A stretch of 53,429 bases of DNA from Hellea sp. (GTDB lineage: Bacteria > Pseudomonadota > Alphaproteobacteria > Caulobacterales > Maricaulaceae), in assembly GCA_020628425.1 (NCBI GenBank), contig JAHDEZ010000014.1:1-53429 (forward strand). Reading direction: 5' to 3'. The notes under the pieces were generated by a model. It had not been told where the DNA came from. It saw only the letters and a list, made by a program, of their open reading frames with translations, and searched no databases. The first letter of the stretch is position 1, and every line of letters begins with the position of its first letter. Both the position numbers and the translations under genes were made by a program. This document shows positions 42,661-50,603 of the stretch, one piece after another.

Positions 42661-43797
42661 CTAATAGACACAAATTGGGTCAGCCTGACTGTCACGGTCA
42701 TAGGCGACGACACCGTCAAAGCTGATGTTTCCTTTTAAAACCAGGCCGGCAACATGTGGCGCGGCCATTGATGTCCCAGTATAAGACGCATAACCACCAC
42801 CCGGAGCTGTTGAGAGGATATCGACACCTGGCGCTGCACAATCAATAGGAGGGTTTCCATAGTTTGATGATTGGTTGAAAACGTCTTCAGCATCCATAGC
42901 TGAAACTGTCATGACGTTGGCGCCTTCGGTGCTGGCAGGAGAGTAGTTTCTGGCATCACCGCGGTAATTACCGGCGGCGACGACTACTGTTGCGCTTTGG
43001 CTTGCTCTCAATACGGCGTCGTTTACAGCTTTGTTGTATCCACCACCTAGTGAAAGGTTGATGACGTCACCTTCTCGGGCGCGAGACGCAGCATAATCGA
43101 GTCCGGCAATAATACTGTCGGCAGTTCCTTTTCCTTCGTCATCCAGGACTTTAACGCTGGCAATTGTTACGCCAGGCGCAACGCCTACAACGCCAAAGTC
43201 GTTGTCGCGGGCGCCAATGATGCCGGCAACATGAGTGCCGTGGCCTTGACCGTCAGAGAGACCGCGTGAGCTATCAATAACGGATGTACTTTTTCCTTTG
43301 TGAACGCGTAGTTCAGGATGGCGGGCATCCACACCAGTATCAACAACCCATGCGATAGCGTTTCCTTTATAAGAGCCGCCATTCACTCGTGCAACACCAT
43401 ACGGTATTGTTTGGGTACTTGTGGATGGCTTTTCGCCACTCGCTGTGGGTTTGCCTGTTACATATAAATAGCTATTGGGAACAAGGTAGGCAACGCCATC
43501 AAGGCTATCGGCAAGGTCCCGTGCTTCTTGAGCACTCATTTCGACGGTCGAAAACCCTTTTAGGCTTGTTTTGAAGACATGTTTGATTTTGCCTTTTCCT
43601 TTACCTTTGCCTCCGCCCATTGCGCTTGCAATATTTGAGTCCAGAGTTGTAGCATTGACATCGGCCTGCATCACAAAAATCCAGCTGTCTGGAACCAGAT
43701 CGTATTCATTTGATTGCGCTGAAGCTGTTGATGTTATGGAAGTTGCTAAAGCAATTACACCCGTTCCTAGGGCAAGGCGTTTAAGTGAGAATTTCAT
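42661..43797 (-). CDS. Secreted S8 (subtilisin-like) serine protease
   Basis: A 378-residue subtilase. Residues 1-27 form a signal peptide (ALGTGVIALATSITSTASA). The prodomain (I9 type, about 35-115) contains a Gly-Lys run (GGGKGKGKGKIK, 61-72). The catalytic triad is D153 (VVDTGVD), H189 (GHGTHVAG) and S343 (GTSMAAPHVAG), with N277 (AAGNYRGD) for the oxyanion hole. All are intact. The C-terminus ends soon after, with DPICVY, a family-typical close rather than a truncation. An ATG 24 codons upstream is in frame, but 43797 has GAGGGA in front and the better signal. A terminator follows. Confidence 0.93.
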   Translation of the reverse strand: MKFSLKRLALGTGVIALATSITSTASAQSNEYDLVPDSWIFVMQADVNATTLDSNIASAMGGGKGKGKGKIKHVFKTSLKGFSTVEMSAQEARDLADSLDGVAYLVPNSYLYVTGKPTASGEKPSTSTQTIPYGVARVNGGSYKGNAIAWVVDTGVDARHPELRVHKGKSTSVIDSSRGLSDGQGHGTHVAGIIGARDNDFGVVGVAPGVTIASVKVLDDEGKGTADSIIAGLDYAASRAREGDVINLSLGGGYNKAVNDAVLRASQSATVVVAAGNYRGDARNYSPASTEGANVMTVSAMDAEDVFNQSSNYGNPPIDCAAPGVDILSTAPGGGYASYTGTSMAAPHVAGLVLKGNISFDGVVAYDRDSQADPICVY

Positions 43798-43820
43798 TGT
43801 GTCCCTCGCTGAGTTTTTTA

Positions 43821-43835
43821 TCCCAGTCAGGGCAA
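43821..43835. repeat. Direct repeat, copy upstream of the S8 protease gene
   Basis: TCCCAGTCAGGGCAA, one base different from the copy at 42631-42645. It lies 24 bases upstream of the protease start codon, so it would fall in the 5' leader or promoter of that gene. Confidence 0.5.
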
Positions 43836-43932
43836 AGACACAAAGTAATGAGCATAGCAATCGAAACACCTGAATACTCTTAACGAGTGTTTTTAGGCTT
43901 GAGTTAACAAAATGCTAAATGGGTTGTTTTGG

Positions 43933-43953
43933 GTCGAAAAGCGAATTTTCGAC
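43933..43953. other. Perfect hairpin between the TadE-like gene of cassette 2 and the S8 protease gene
   Basis: GTCGAAAA (43933-43940) pairs completely with TTTTCGAC (43946-43953) around a 5-base loop. It begins 10 bases after the minus-strand TadE-like stop. No T-run follows on the minus strand, so it is a weak terminator at best. It could instead be an mRNA 3'-end or processing structure. Confidence 0.4.
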
Positions 43954-43962
43954 GTTAAATTA

Positions 43963-44376
43963 TTATGAATCAGAAATTTCTTCGCCTGAAATCATGACCA
44001 AGTTCTGATAATTGGTTTTTAGTGGGTATTCGCGGAGGAGAGGAATGTCGATACGGTGAGCATAGCTCATATTAACCTCGGCAAAGCTTTCGCCGTAACG
44101 ATTTATCTTTTTAACATCGAACGTAACAAGTTCCGAATCGTCACCAAGTGCCGATTGAAACAAGGCCAGTAACTCCTGTTCATTGGGATTGTCTAACAGT
44201 TTGACCTGTCTTGACGCCTTTTGAAATCTGTCATTCATATCAGTGGAATTGTTATAAAAAATTCCGTATTGAAAAATCCCAAAACCTAACATCAACACTA
44301 TAGGTAGACACAAAGCCGCTTCTACGGCGGTCGCCCCGCTTTCATTGCGGTAAAATCTTTTGAAAACCATTGGCAT
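43963..44376 (-). CDS. TadE-like pseudopilin, cassette 2
   Basis: A 137-residue TadE-family protein, paralogue of the gene at 33202-33618. The N-terminus KRFYRNESGATAVEAALCLP leads into a hydrophobic helix (IVLMLGFGIFQYGIFY), followed by a periplasmic domain with KASRQVKLLDNPNEQEL. The glutamate of AVEAALCLP is the usual position for pilin-type helix packing. It lies one base after the middle gene of its cassette. Inferred minor pseudopilin of a Tad/Flp pilus. Confidence 0.82.
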   Translation of the reverse strand: MPMVFKRFYRNESGATAVEAALCLPIVLMLGFGIFQYGIFYNNSTDMNDRFQKASRQVKLLDNPNEQELLALFQSALGDDSELVTFDVKKINRYGESFAEVNMSYAHRIDIPLLREYPLKTNYQNLVMISGEEISDS

Positions 44377-44377
44377 C

Positions 44378-44881
44378 TTATTTTATCCGAGTTTGAAGGC
44401 GGCTCGACACAGATTTACTTCGCAATACGCCACCGACCGTCCGATTGAGGTTTAATTCTACCAATTCAGAAGGAGCTTGCCCATTGGAACACAGGGTAGG
44501 GCACATTTCAGCTTCAAATGTGGTCGAAGTTTTAACGTAAAATCCTGCTTGAGGGTCAAGCTCTTCGGCGTTAGCGTCACCCTGGTTTGATGAAGCTTCA
44601 ACACACCCGCAATATGCCGCGATTTCTAACTCATCTTCTGATATATATTCGCCAAAAGAGTCCTGTACGATTGAACGTAACGTAGCTTTATCCCGTCCGC
44701 CATTGACCACATATTCTATTCCGCTATCTGTTGCCTTATTCATTTTCTGTAAGGCGTGAATTTGCATGCCAATATCAATGGCTGGCAATAGGATGAACAG
44801 CAAAATAGGGGCAACAATTGCCGTTTCGACCGCTATTGCGCCGTCCTCTCTGCTTAGATATTTTGAGAGTAATCGCCCCAT
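44378..44881 (-). CDS. Cysteine-containing TadE-like protein, cassette 2
   Basis: A 167-residue paralogue of the gene at 33621-34262. The N-terminus SREDGAIAVETAIVAPILLF is TadE-like with one membrane helix. CxC at 91 and 93 (YCGC) and CxxxC at 127-131 (CPTLC) match the cysteine pattern of cassette 1. It also ends in the similar RLQTRIK (cassette 1: KLKTRIR). ATG 44881 shares its A with the upstream TAA (TAATG) and has GGTGGA before it. The frame is open 66 bases further upstream, but that N-terminus is not pilin-like. Confidence 0.8.
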   Translation of the reverse strand: MGRLLSKYLSREDGAIAVETAIVAPILLFILLPAIDIGMQIHALQKMNKATDSGIEYVVNGGRDKATLRSIVQDSFGEYISEDELEIAAYCGCVEASSNQGDANAEELDPQAGFYVKTSTTFEAEMCPTLCSNGQAPSELVELNLNRTVGGVLRSKSVSSRLQTRIK

Positions 44882-46188
44882 TATTCCACCAAAACAACAA
44901 ATGATGCGCCAGGGCCTAAAATGGTTCCTGTGCCGACAGGTTCGCAATTATTCTTAAATCCAGAATTTCCGATAAATGACACACGATTGGCGACGAGCTG
45001 TGTACATTCTGTCGCATTCGTTCCGGCTCCCCCCGTATATTCTAGGTCTAGCGTCGGAGTATATATGGCCCCCAAAATAGACATATCCGAGTTCCCAGCA
45101 AACTTCCAGGTATTCAATGGCATGGAGTTTCTGTCGGCGTAGATAGCAATTCCGGCGTAATCACCTGTACTTGGGGCGGCAATGTCGAAACCATTTCCCC
45201 CATTCACATTGTCAATCTCCGCGTCATTCATAAAAATCAGAGTGACATCATCACCTGCGATGAATCCGCCATTGCCAAACTCCAACTCAGTTCCATCAAA
45301 AACATAAACCCCAGGTTCCAATTCGATTTCATTCTTGATATCGATCTCGTCATCACAAATTTTTACAACATCCCCGTCTGGGTCCGGAAAGGTCATGTTT
45401 GCATTTGAACCATTCCCGGTAATTATCGGTGATTGGCAAGGAACAGCATCAATATCAGATGGAACATCCAAGTTTGTATAAGGGTCATCAACTGAGCGCT
45501 GATTGGATAACGGATCTGGACATTCCGACCAGATTTTTGGTTTGGGTCCAGATATCTGGGTCCCGCCAGATGATGAGGCACAAGCAGCGGTGATTTCCGC
45601 AGAACCCCAGACATTAAACGCCGGGTTTGCTATCGAGTTAGCGTGAAGCCCGCATCCGTCCGACGTTACCGTTACCGATCCCCCTATCGATATACCGGTA
45701 CCATTTCCAGCCAGAGACAGGACGCAGGCTTCTACACTTTCGCCCCCCAGTTTCGCGACCGCACTCACCTTAGCCATGACGGGTTCGCTTAAAAATATAT
45801 CCGAAAGAAATGTCGGAATTTGTTGTTCTATGGTGACCTGTACAGCGTCCTTACCAGTAAAAGCTCCTGAAACAGGCGGAATTTGCGTTGTCAAACTCCC
45901 TGATGACGCAACAAACGTATTATCCGAGGCGTCCGCATAGACGGCCATTTTCGCCAAAGGTTTATTTTCGTGACGCATATATTCATAGGCGCCAGCGAGA
46001 GCAGCCATGTCTGCGGTCGCCTGTAGGTCCGCTTTTTTGACACGCCAGTAACCAACCTCAGTCATGAGTATTATGGAACCCAGTATTGCGGGAACACTGA
46101 TAGCAAAGACAATGGACGTCGCACCGCGCCTATCTTTCGCAAATCGCGAGAAATCGTCTTGGAATATTTTCAGATAATGATGAAACAC
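44881..46188 (-). CDS. TadG-like pilus-associated protein, cassette 2
   Basis: A 435-residue paralogue of the gene at 34267-35511. The N-terminus KDRRGATSIVFAISVPAILG gives one membrane helix, then the ATADMAALAGAYEYM segment typical of TadG-like proteins. The C-terminal half shares several motifs with cassette 1: DVTLIFMND, APSTGDYAGIAIY, GAIYTPTLDLEYTGG, CTQLVANRVSFIGNSGF and a final VVLVE. No von Willebrand A metal site is seen. It heads the cassette and is divergent from radA across 174 bases. Inferred pilus-tip or surface component. Confidence 0.8.
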   Translation of the reverse strand: MFHHYLKIFQDDFSRFAKDRRGATSIVFAISVPAILGSIILMTEVGYWRVKKADLQATADMAALAGAYEYMRHENKPLAKMAVYADASDNTFVASSGSLTTQIPPVSGAFTGKDAVQVTIEQQIPTFLSDIFLSEPVMAKVSAVAKLGGESVEACVLSLAGNGTGISIGGSVTVTSDGCGLHANSIANPAFNVWGSAEITAACASSSGGTQISGPKPKIWSECPDPLSNQRSVDDPYTNLDVPSDIDAVPCQSPIITGNGSNANMTFPDPDGDVVKICDDEIDIKNEIELEPGVYVFDGTELEFGNGGFIAGDDVTLIFMNDAEIDNVNGGNGFDIAAPSTGDYAGIAIYADRNSMPLNTWKFAGNSDMSILGAIYTPTLDLEYTGGAGTNATECTQLVANRVSFIGNSGFKNNCEPVGTGTILGPGASFVVLVE

Positions 46189-46309
46189 ACCCGCGTTCTT
46201 TAACTTTTTTATAACGTTACCTAAACGTAGTCGAGAACGGTAAAGTCCTGTCTAAGGTTTAGGGTTATCAATTGGTAAAATTGATATAGAACAAATAAGG
46301 AACAAATTG

Positions 46310-46338
46310 TTGACCGAATGATCATATTGAGCTATCAA
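46310..46338 (+). promoter_or_regulatory. Possible sigma-70-type promoter of radA
   Basis: TTGACC at 46310-46315 and TATCAA at 46333-46338 are 17 bases apart, and the latter lies 24 bases before the radA ATG. The -10 is a weak match, so this is tentative. Confidence 0.3.
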
Positions 46339-46362
46339 GATTATCGAATTCGAGGATGAATT

Positions 46363-47784
46363 ATGCCAAAACCGACCTCTCAATTTGTTTGTCAAAGTTG
46401 CGGAACTGTTCATGGGAAATGGGCTGGTCGCTGTGACGCATGCGGGGAGTGGAATACCCTCGTCGAAGAGGCTATTGGTCAAATAGGGGGAAAAAGCACC
46501 ACGAGAAAACGAAATTCCAGGTCTCTAATTCTGGTAGATCTCAATACGGAACACGACGAGTTGCCACGTATGGCGACGGGAATTGCCGAGTTTGATCGGG
46601 TTACCGGGGGCGGTCTCGTGACAGGTTCTGCGTTACTGGTCGGGGGGGACCCCGGCATCGGTAAGTCGACTTTATTACTGCAAACAGTTGGACGGCTTGG
46701 CGCGGCAGGTCGCAAGGCACTTTATATTTCAGGTGAAGAATCCACCGATCAAGTTCAAAGACGTGCCCGGCGTTTGGGACTCGGTGATAATCCGGTTGCA
46801 TTGGCAGCAGAGACATCTCTAGGGACCGTTCTTGATGGCCTAAAAGAGAACAAGCCAGACATAGTCATTATCGACTCTATTCAAACGCTTTGGACTGACC
46901 AGTTAACCGCTGCCCCCGGAACAGTCGCACAGGTTAGAGCATGTGCGCAGGAATTGACACGTTATGCCAAGAAAACGGGCTGTTGTGTCATTCTTGTTGG
47001 CCATGTCACCAAGGACGGACAAATTGCCGGTCCGAGAGTCGTCGAGCACATGGTGGATGCCGTTCTTTATTTCGAGGGTGAAAAGTCTCATCAGTTTCGA
47101 ATATTGCGGGCACACAAGAACCGTTTTGGGCCAACAAATGAAATTGGTGTCTTTGAGATGCAAGAAGCCGGTCTTATGGAGGTTGCCAATCCGTCGTCGC
47201 TTTTTTTGAATGAGCGTGGAGATGCGTCGACCGGTACGGCGATCTTCGCCGGTCTTGAGGGTACACGCCCTGTTTTGACTGAAATTCAAGCACTTGTGGC
47301 TCCGGCAGCCTTCGGGACGCCGCGTCGTGCTGTTGTCGGTTGGGATAGCGGTCGGCTGGCCATGGTGCTGGCCGTATTGGAAGCCCGGTGCGGTGTCAGT
47401 TTTGCGGGTAAGGATGTTTATCTTAATGTCGCAGGGGGATTTCGAATACACGAGCCTGCCGCGGATCTCGCCGTGGCGGCTGCCATCGCGTCGTCCATTT
47501 TTGATATATCACTGCCTCACAATGCGGTGGTTTTTGGTGAGATTAGTCTCTCAGGCGATGTCCGAGCCGTAAATCGCAGCGAAGAACGAATGAAAGAGGC
47601 GGCTAAGCTGGGCTTTGGGCGAGCTATTTCTGCAACACCCAAGGGTAAAAGCGGGAAATCTTTGTCACAAATCCTTCCAATTACCGCAATCAGGACTTTG
47701 CCTGAGCTGATAAGCCGTGTAGAGACGGCGGCAAATGGTTCTGGTGATATGGATTCGAATGAGGAGTCTGCCTGGGCCGCCTAG
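46363..47784 (+). CDS. radA: DNA repair protein RadA
   Basis: A 473-residue RecA-like helicase that promotes branch migration during recombinational repair (also called Sms). The N-terminal zinc finger has CQSC...CDAC (FVCQSCGTVHGKWAGRC is the start). The RecA-like ATPase has Walker A GGDPGIGKSTLLLQ and the RadA-specific KNRFG motif (HKNRFGPTNEIGVFEM). The C-terminal domain is Lon-protease-like (VAGGFRIHEPAADLAVAAA). Length is standard. It heads a plus-strand set with cvpA and purF. Confidence 0.96.
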   Translation: MPKPTSQFVCQSCGTVHGKWAGRCDACGEWNTLVEEAIGQIGGKSTTRKRNSRSLILVDLNTEHDELPRMATGIAEFDRVTGGGLVTGSALLVGGDPGIGKSTLLLQTVGRLGAAGRKALYISGEESTDQVQRRARRLGLGDNPVALAAETSLGTVLDGLKENKPDIVIIDSIQTLWTDQLTAAPGTVAQVRACAQELTRYAKKTGCCVILVGHVTKDGQIAGPRVVEHMVDAVLYFEGEKSHQFRILRAHKNRFGPTNEIGVFEMQEAGLMEVANPSSLFLNERGDASTGTAIFAGLEGTRPVLTEIQALVAPAAFGTPRRAVVGWDSGRLAMVLAVLEARCGVSFAGKDVYLNVAGGFRIHEPAADLAVAAAIASSIFDISLPHNAVVFGEISLSGDVRAVNRSEERMKEAAKLGFGRAISATPKGKSGKSLSQILPITAIRTLPELISRVETAANGSGDMDSNEESAWAA

Positions 47785-47800
47785 ACGATGAGGTTCAGGG

Positions 47801-48400
47801 ATGTCTATTGCAGGCGTGGCTTTAAATGGATTTGATATTGCCGTTCTCGTTATCTGTCTGATTTCATTTTTAATGGCCATGTCTAAAGGGTTGGTCAAAG
47901 AGCTCATAGGTATGATTGCTCTCGTAGCTGGCATTATAGCTACTCTTTTTGTTTGGGGGCAGTTTCGTCCTGCCATGCACAGCTTTATCTCGCCCGAATG
48001 GTTGGCTGACGGCGTTCTTGGGGTTTCGACGTTTTTCCTGACATCAATGCTTGTCACGTTTTTACTGCGTAATGTAACCGGCCAAAGTGGTGAACCGAGC
48101 CTGGCTAACCGTTTACTCGGCGGTGCTTTTGGGGCAGGGCGTGGTCTCGTTATTGCTTCGCTTCTGACTATGGTTGTAAATTCCGGCCACTACGACAAAG
48201 TCAAGGCTGGGATCCCCGATGCTGATCTCGCTCCATTTCTGGAAGAGTCGGTTTTGTATAACAAGGCGCTTGTTCCTATCGGTGAGTTTATTCGCGGACT
48301 CCCAGTCTCGAGATATGTGAGTGCTGCTAAAATTCTGGCGGGCGGAGACCCGGATGGAGCTTTAGATGAAATCAAGGGAAATGGTGATGAGCCAGAATAA
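47801..48400 (+). CDS. cvpA: CvpA family membrane protein
   Basis: A 199-residue polytopic membrane protein of the CvpA family (colicin V production / envelope-stress tolerance in E. coli). Four hydrophobic segments are visible: NGFDIAVLVICLISFLMAMS, ELIGMIALVAGIIATLFVWG, LGVSTFFLTSMLVTFLL and the GGAFGAGRGLVIASLLTMVV stretch with the conserved GxxFGxxRG. It is placed directly before purF, as in many proteobacteria, and overlaps its start by 14 bases. Confidence 0.92.
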   Translation: MSIAGVALNGFDIAVLVICLISFLMAMSKGLVKELIGMIALVAGIIATLFVWGQFRPAMHSFISPEWLADGVLGVSTFFLTSMLVTFLLRNVTGQSGEPSLANRLLGGAFGAGRGLVIASLLTMVVNSGHYDKVKAGIPDADLAPFLEESVLYNKALVPIGEFIRGLPVSRYVSAAKILAGGDPDGALDEIKGNGDEPE

Positions 48401-49859
48401 TCCGTCCTGTGTAGTAGATCCCGATGAGGACCGTATCCGTGAGGAGTGCGGTGTATTTGGAATTTTTGGTATGGAGAACGCTGCGTCACTGACGGCGTTG
48501 GGTCTTCATGCCTTACAACATCGCGGTCAAGAGGCCTGCGGTATTGCGAGTTTTGACGGCGAAAAATTTCACACAGAACGTCACCTAGGACTGGTCGGTG
48601 ATAATTTTACGGGATCAGATCCGTCTGAACGGCTCCAGGGGCATGTGTCCATAGGGCATGTACGGTATTCGACAGCAGGGCAAACGACACTCAGGAATGT
48701 TCAGCCTTTATTCTCTGAGCTGTCTACAGGTGGTTTTGCCGTTGCGCATAATGGGCATTTAACAAATGCATATTCTTTGAGAGAGCGTTTAGTCGAAAGC
48801 GGTGCTATTTTTCAATGTACTAGCGATACTGAGGTTCTCATTCATTTGATTGCCCGTGCCCGCGCTGGCGATTTTATGGATCGCTTTCTAGGAGCTATTC
48901 GGCAGATTGATGGTGGATATGCCTTCGTTTGTATGACCAGTGAACTGCTTATAGGGGCGAGAGACCGCTTCGGAATTCGTCCTTTGTTGATTGGTCGTAT
49001 TGGTGACAGCTATATTCTGGCTTCTGAGACATGCGCTTTCGACATGGTTGGAGCCGAGTTTATTCGCGAAGTCGAGCCCGGTGAGGTTGTTGCGATTAAT
49101 GCTGCGGGTATTCGTTCCTTTAAGGCTTTTCCGGATGCCCGATCCCGGCCTTGTGTATTTGAATTTGTATACTTTGCCCGTCCTGACTCAATAGTCGGCG
49201 GAAAAAGCGTTTATGAAGTACGCAAACGCATGGGACAACGACTCGCTCAGGAAAGTCCGGCCGACGTTGATGTCATTATACCGGTGCCGGACAGCGGGGT
49301 TCCGGCCGCACTTGGTTTTTCTCAAGAGCTAGGCATTCCCTTTGAGTTGGGTATTATTAGAAACCACTACGTTGGACGGACATTTATCCAGCCCACACAG
49401 CAAATCCGTGATATGGGTGTTCGACTAAAACACTCTGCAAATCGTTCCATGATAGAGGGCAAGCGCGTATTATTGGTCGACGATTCTATCGTGCGGGGTA
49501 CGACCTCCACTAAGATTGTACGTATGGTCAAAGCGGCCGGCGCAAAGGAAGTGCATTTCCGCTCTGCCTCTCCACCCATTAAATTCCCGGATCATTATGG
49601 GATCGACATGCCGACTAAAGAAAAGCTTATCGCAGCCAATTACTCTTTGGATGCCATGACAGAGATGCTGGAAGTCGACTCGCTGGGTTTCCTATCCATT
49701 GAGGGCCTTTACTGGGCCATGGGGGAAGAATACCGCGAAGGCGAGATGCCGCAATATACGGATCATTGTTTCACGGGCGAGTACCCGACGCCTCTAATCG
49801 ACCGAGACCGCCAACTTGGAACATCAAAGCAGCTATCCTTCTTGGTGGAAGTTGCCTAA
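48387..49859 (+). CDS. purF: Amidophosphoribosyltransferase PurF
   Basis: A 490-residue enzyme for the first committed step of purine synthesis. A short propeptide precedes the catalytic Cys21 in REECGVFGIFG, which becomes the N-terminus after processing. The Ntn glutaminase domain has GLHALQHRGQEACGIAS and GHVRYSTAG. The phosphoribosyltransferase domain has the PRPP motif VLLVDDSIVRGTTS and VIIPVPDSGVPAALGF. ATG 48387 has AGGGA eight bases upstream and is preferred over ATG 48366 or 48381 in the same frame. Confidence 0.96.
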   Translation: MSQNNPSCVVDPDEDRIREECGVFGIFGMENAASLTALGLHALQHRGQEACGIASFDGEKFHTERHLGLVGDNFTGSDPSERLQGHVSIGHVRYSTAGQTTLRNVQPLFSELSTGGFAVAHNGHLTNAYSLRERLVESGAIFQCTSDTEVLIHLIARARAGDFMDRFLGAIRQIDGGYAFVCMTSELLIGARDRFGIRPLLIGRIGDSYILASETCAFDMVGAEFIREVEPGEVVAINAAGIRSFKAFPDARSRPCVFEFVYFARPDSIVGGKSVYEVRKRMGQRLAQESPADVDVIIPVPDSGVPAALGFSQELGIPFELGIIRNHYVGRTFIQPTQQIRDMGVRLKHSANRSMIEGKRVLLVDDSIVRGTTSTKIVRMVKAAGAKEVHFRSASPPIKFPDHYGIDMPTKEKLIAANYSLDAMTEMLEVDSLGFLSIEGLYWAMGEEYREGEMPQYTDHCFTGEYPTPLIDRDRQLGTSKQLSFLVEVA

Positions 49860-49868
49860 GAGAACTTC

Positions 49869-50603
49869 ATGACAGATAAACCACTATCGGGCCGTATCAC
49901 TCTCGTCACGGGAGCGACACGCGGCATTGGCTATCATGCAGCTCTGGCGTTAGCAGATGCCGGGTCGCAGGTGGTTGCGGTTGGTCGGACGCAAGGGGCT
50001 CTTGAGGAGCTTGACGACACGATTACGTCCAAAGGTGGTCAATGCACTTTGGTTCCAATGGACCTTAAAAACTTTGAGGGTATTGACCAGTTAGGGGCTA
50101 TAATTAATGAGCGCTGGGGGCGTTTAGATGGCCTGTTTGGCAACGCCGGCATTCTGGGCGACTTGATGCCGTCTAATCAAATTGAACCTAAGACTTTCGA
50201 AGATGTGTTCGCCATTAATATGACCGCCAATTATCGACTTATCCGCAGTCTAGATCCTTTACTTCGTATGTCTGAGGCGGGACGGGCTGTGTTCATGACG
50301 TCAAGTGTTGCTTTAGGGGGGCGGGCATTTTGGGCGGCATATGCTGCGTCAAAATCGGCGCTCGAGACGTTTGTGTATTCTTATGCCGAAGAAGTGAATG
50401 TGACCCAGATCCGAGTCAACCTACTTAATCCGGGTGGAACCGCAACCCGTATGCGGGCCAAAGCAATTCCGGGAGAAAATCCAGACACATTACCTCAGCC
50501 AGAGGCGTTAGCGCCGCTAATAGTGGACATGTTATCGCCGGGTTATCAAGAAAACGGCGGTCGAGTAAACTTCCGCGATACGCCTTATTTTACTCCGCGT
50601 TAA
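49869..50603 (+). CDS. Short-chain dehydrogenase/reductase
   Basis: A 244-residue classical SDR using NAD(P). The Rossmann motif is TGATRGIG (14-21). GNAGILG gives the structural NAG. The catalytic serine is in MTSSVALGG (about 145), and YxxxK is at 158-162 (YAASK). A near GR at 39-40 after the second strand suggests NADPH preference. Substrate unknown. It follows purF by 9 bases, as is common in Caulobacter-like genomes. The 3' end overlaps the convergent Sel1-repeat gene by 14 bases. Confidence 0.92.
   Translation: MTDKPLSGRITLVTGATRGIGYHAALALADAGSQVVAVGRTQGALEELDDTITSKGGQCTLVPMDLKNFEGIDQLGAIINERWGRLDGLFGNAGILGDLMPSNQIEPKTFEDVFAINMTANYRLIRSLDPLLRMSEAGRAVFMTSSVALGGRAFWAAYAASKSALETFVYSYAEEVNVTQIRVNLLNPGGTATRMRAKAIPGENPDTLPQPEALAPLIVDMLSPGYQENGGRVNFRDTPYFTPR

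Noticed and set aside
42661..42780. S8 protease as C-terminally truncated
   Set aside because: The segment after the catalytic serine ending in DPI-type residues is a usual end for this group of subtilases, and all catalytic residues are present.
43933..43953. Perfect hairpin as an intrinsic terminator
   Set aside because: No run of T follows the stem on either strand; kept only as a structural feature.
46903..47451. 182-codon minus-strand frame across radA
   Set aside because: It is a shadow of radA; the residue make-up (rich in Arg, Thr, Cys, His) looks like non-coding translation and no motif is visible.
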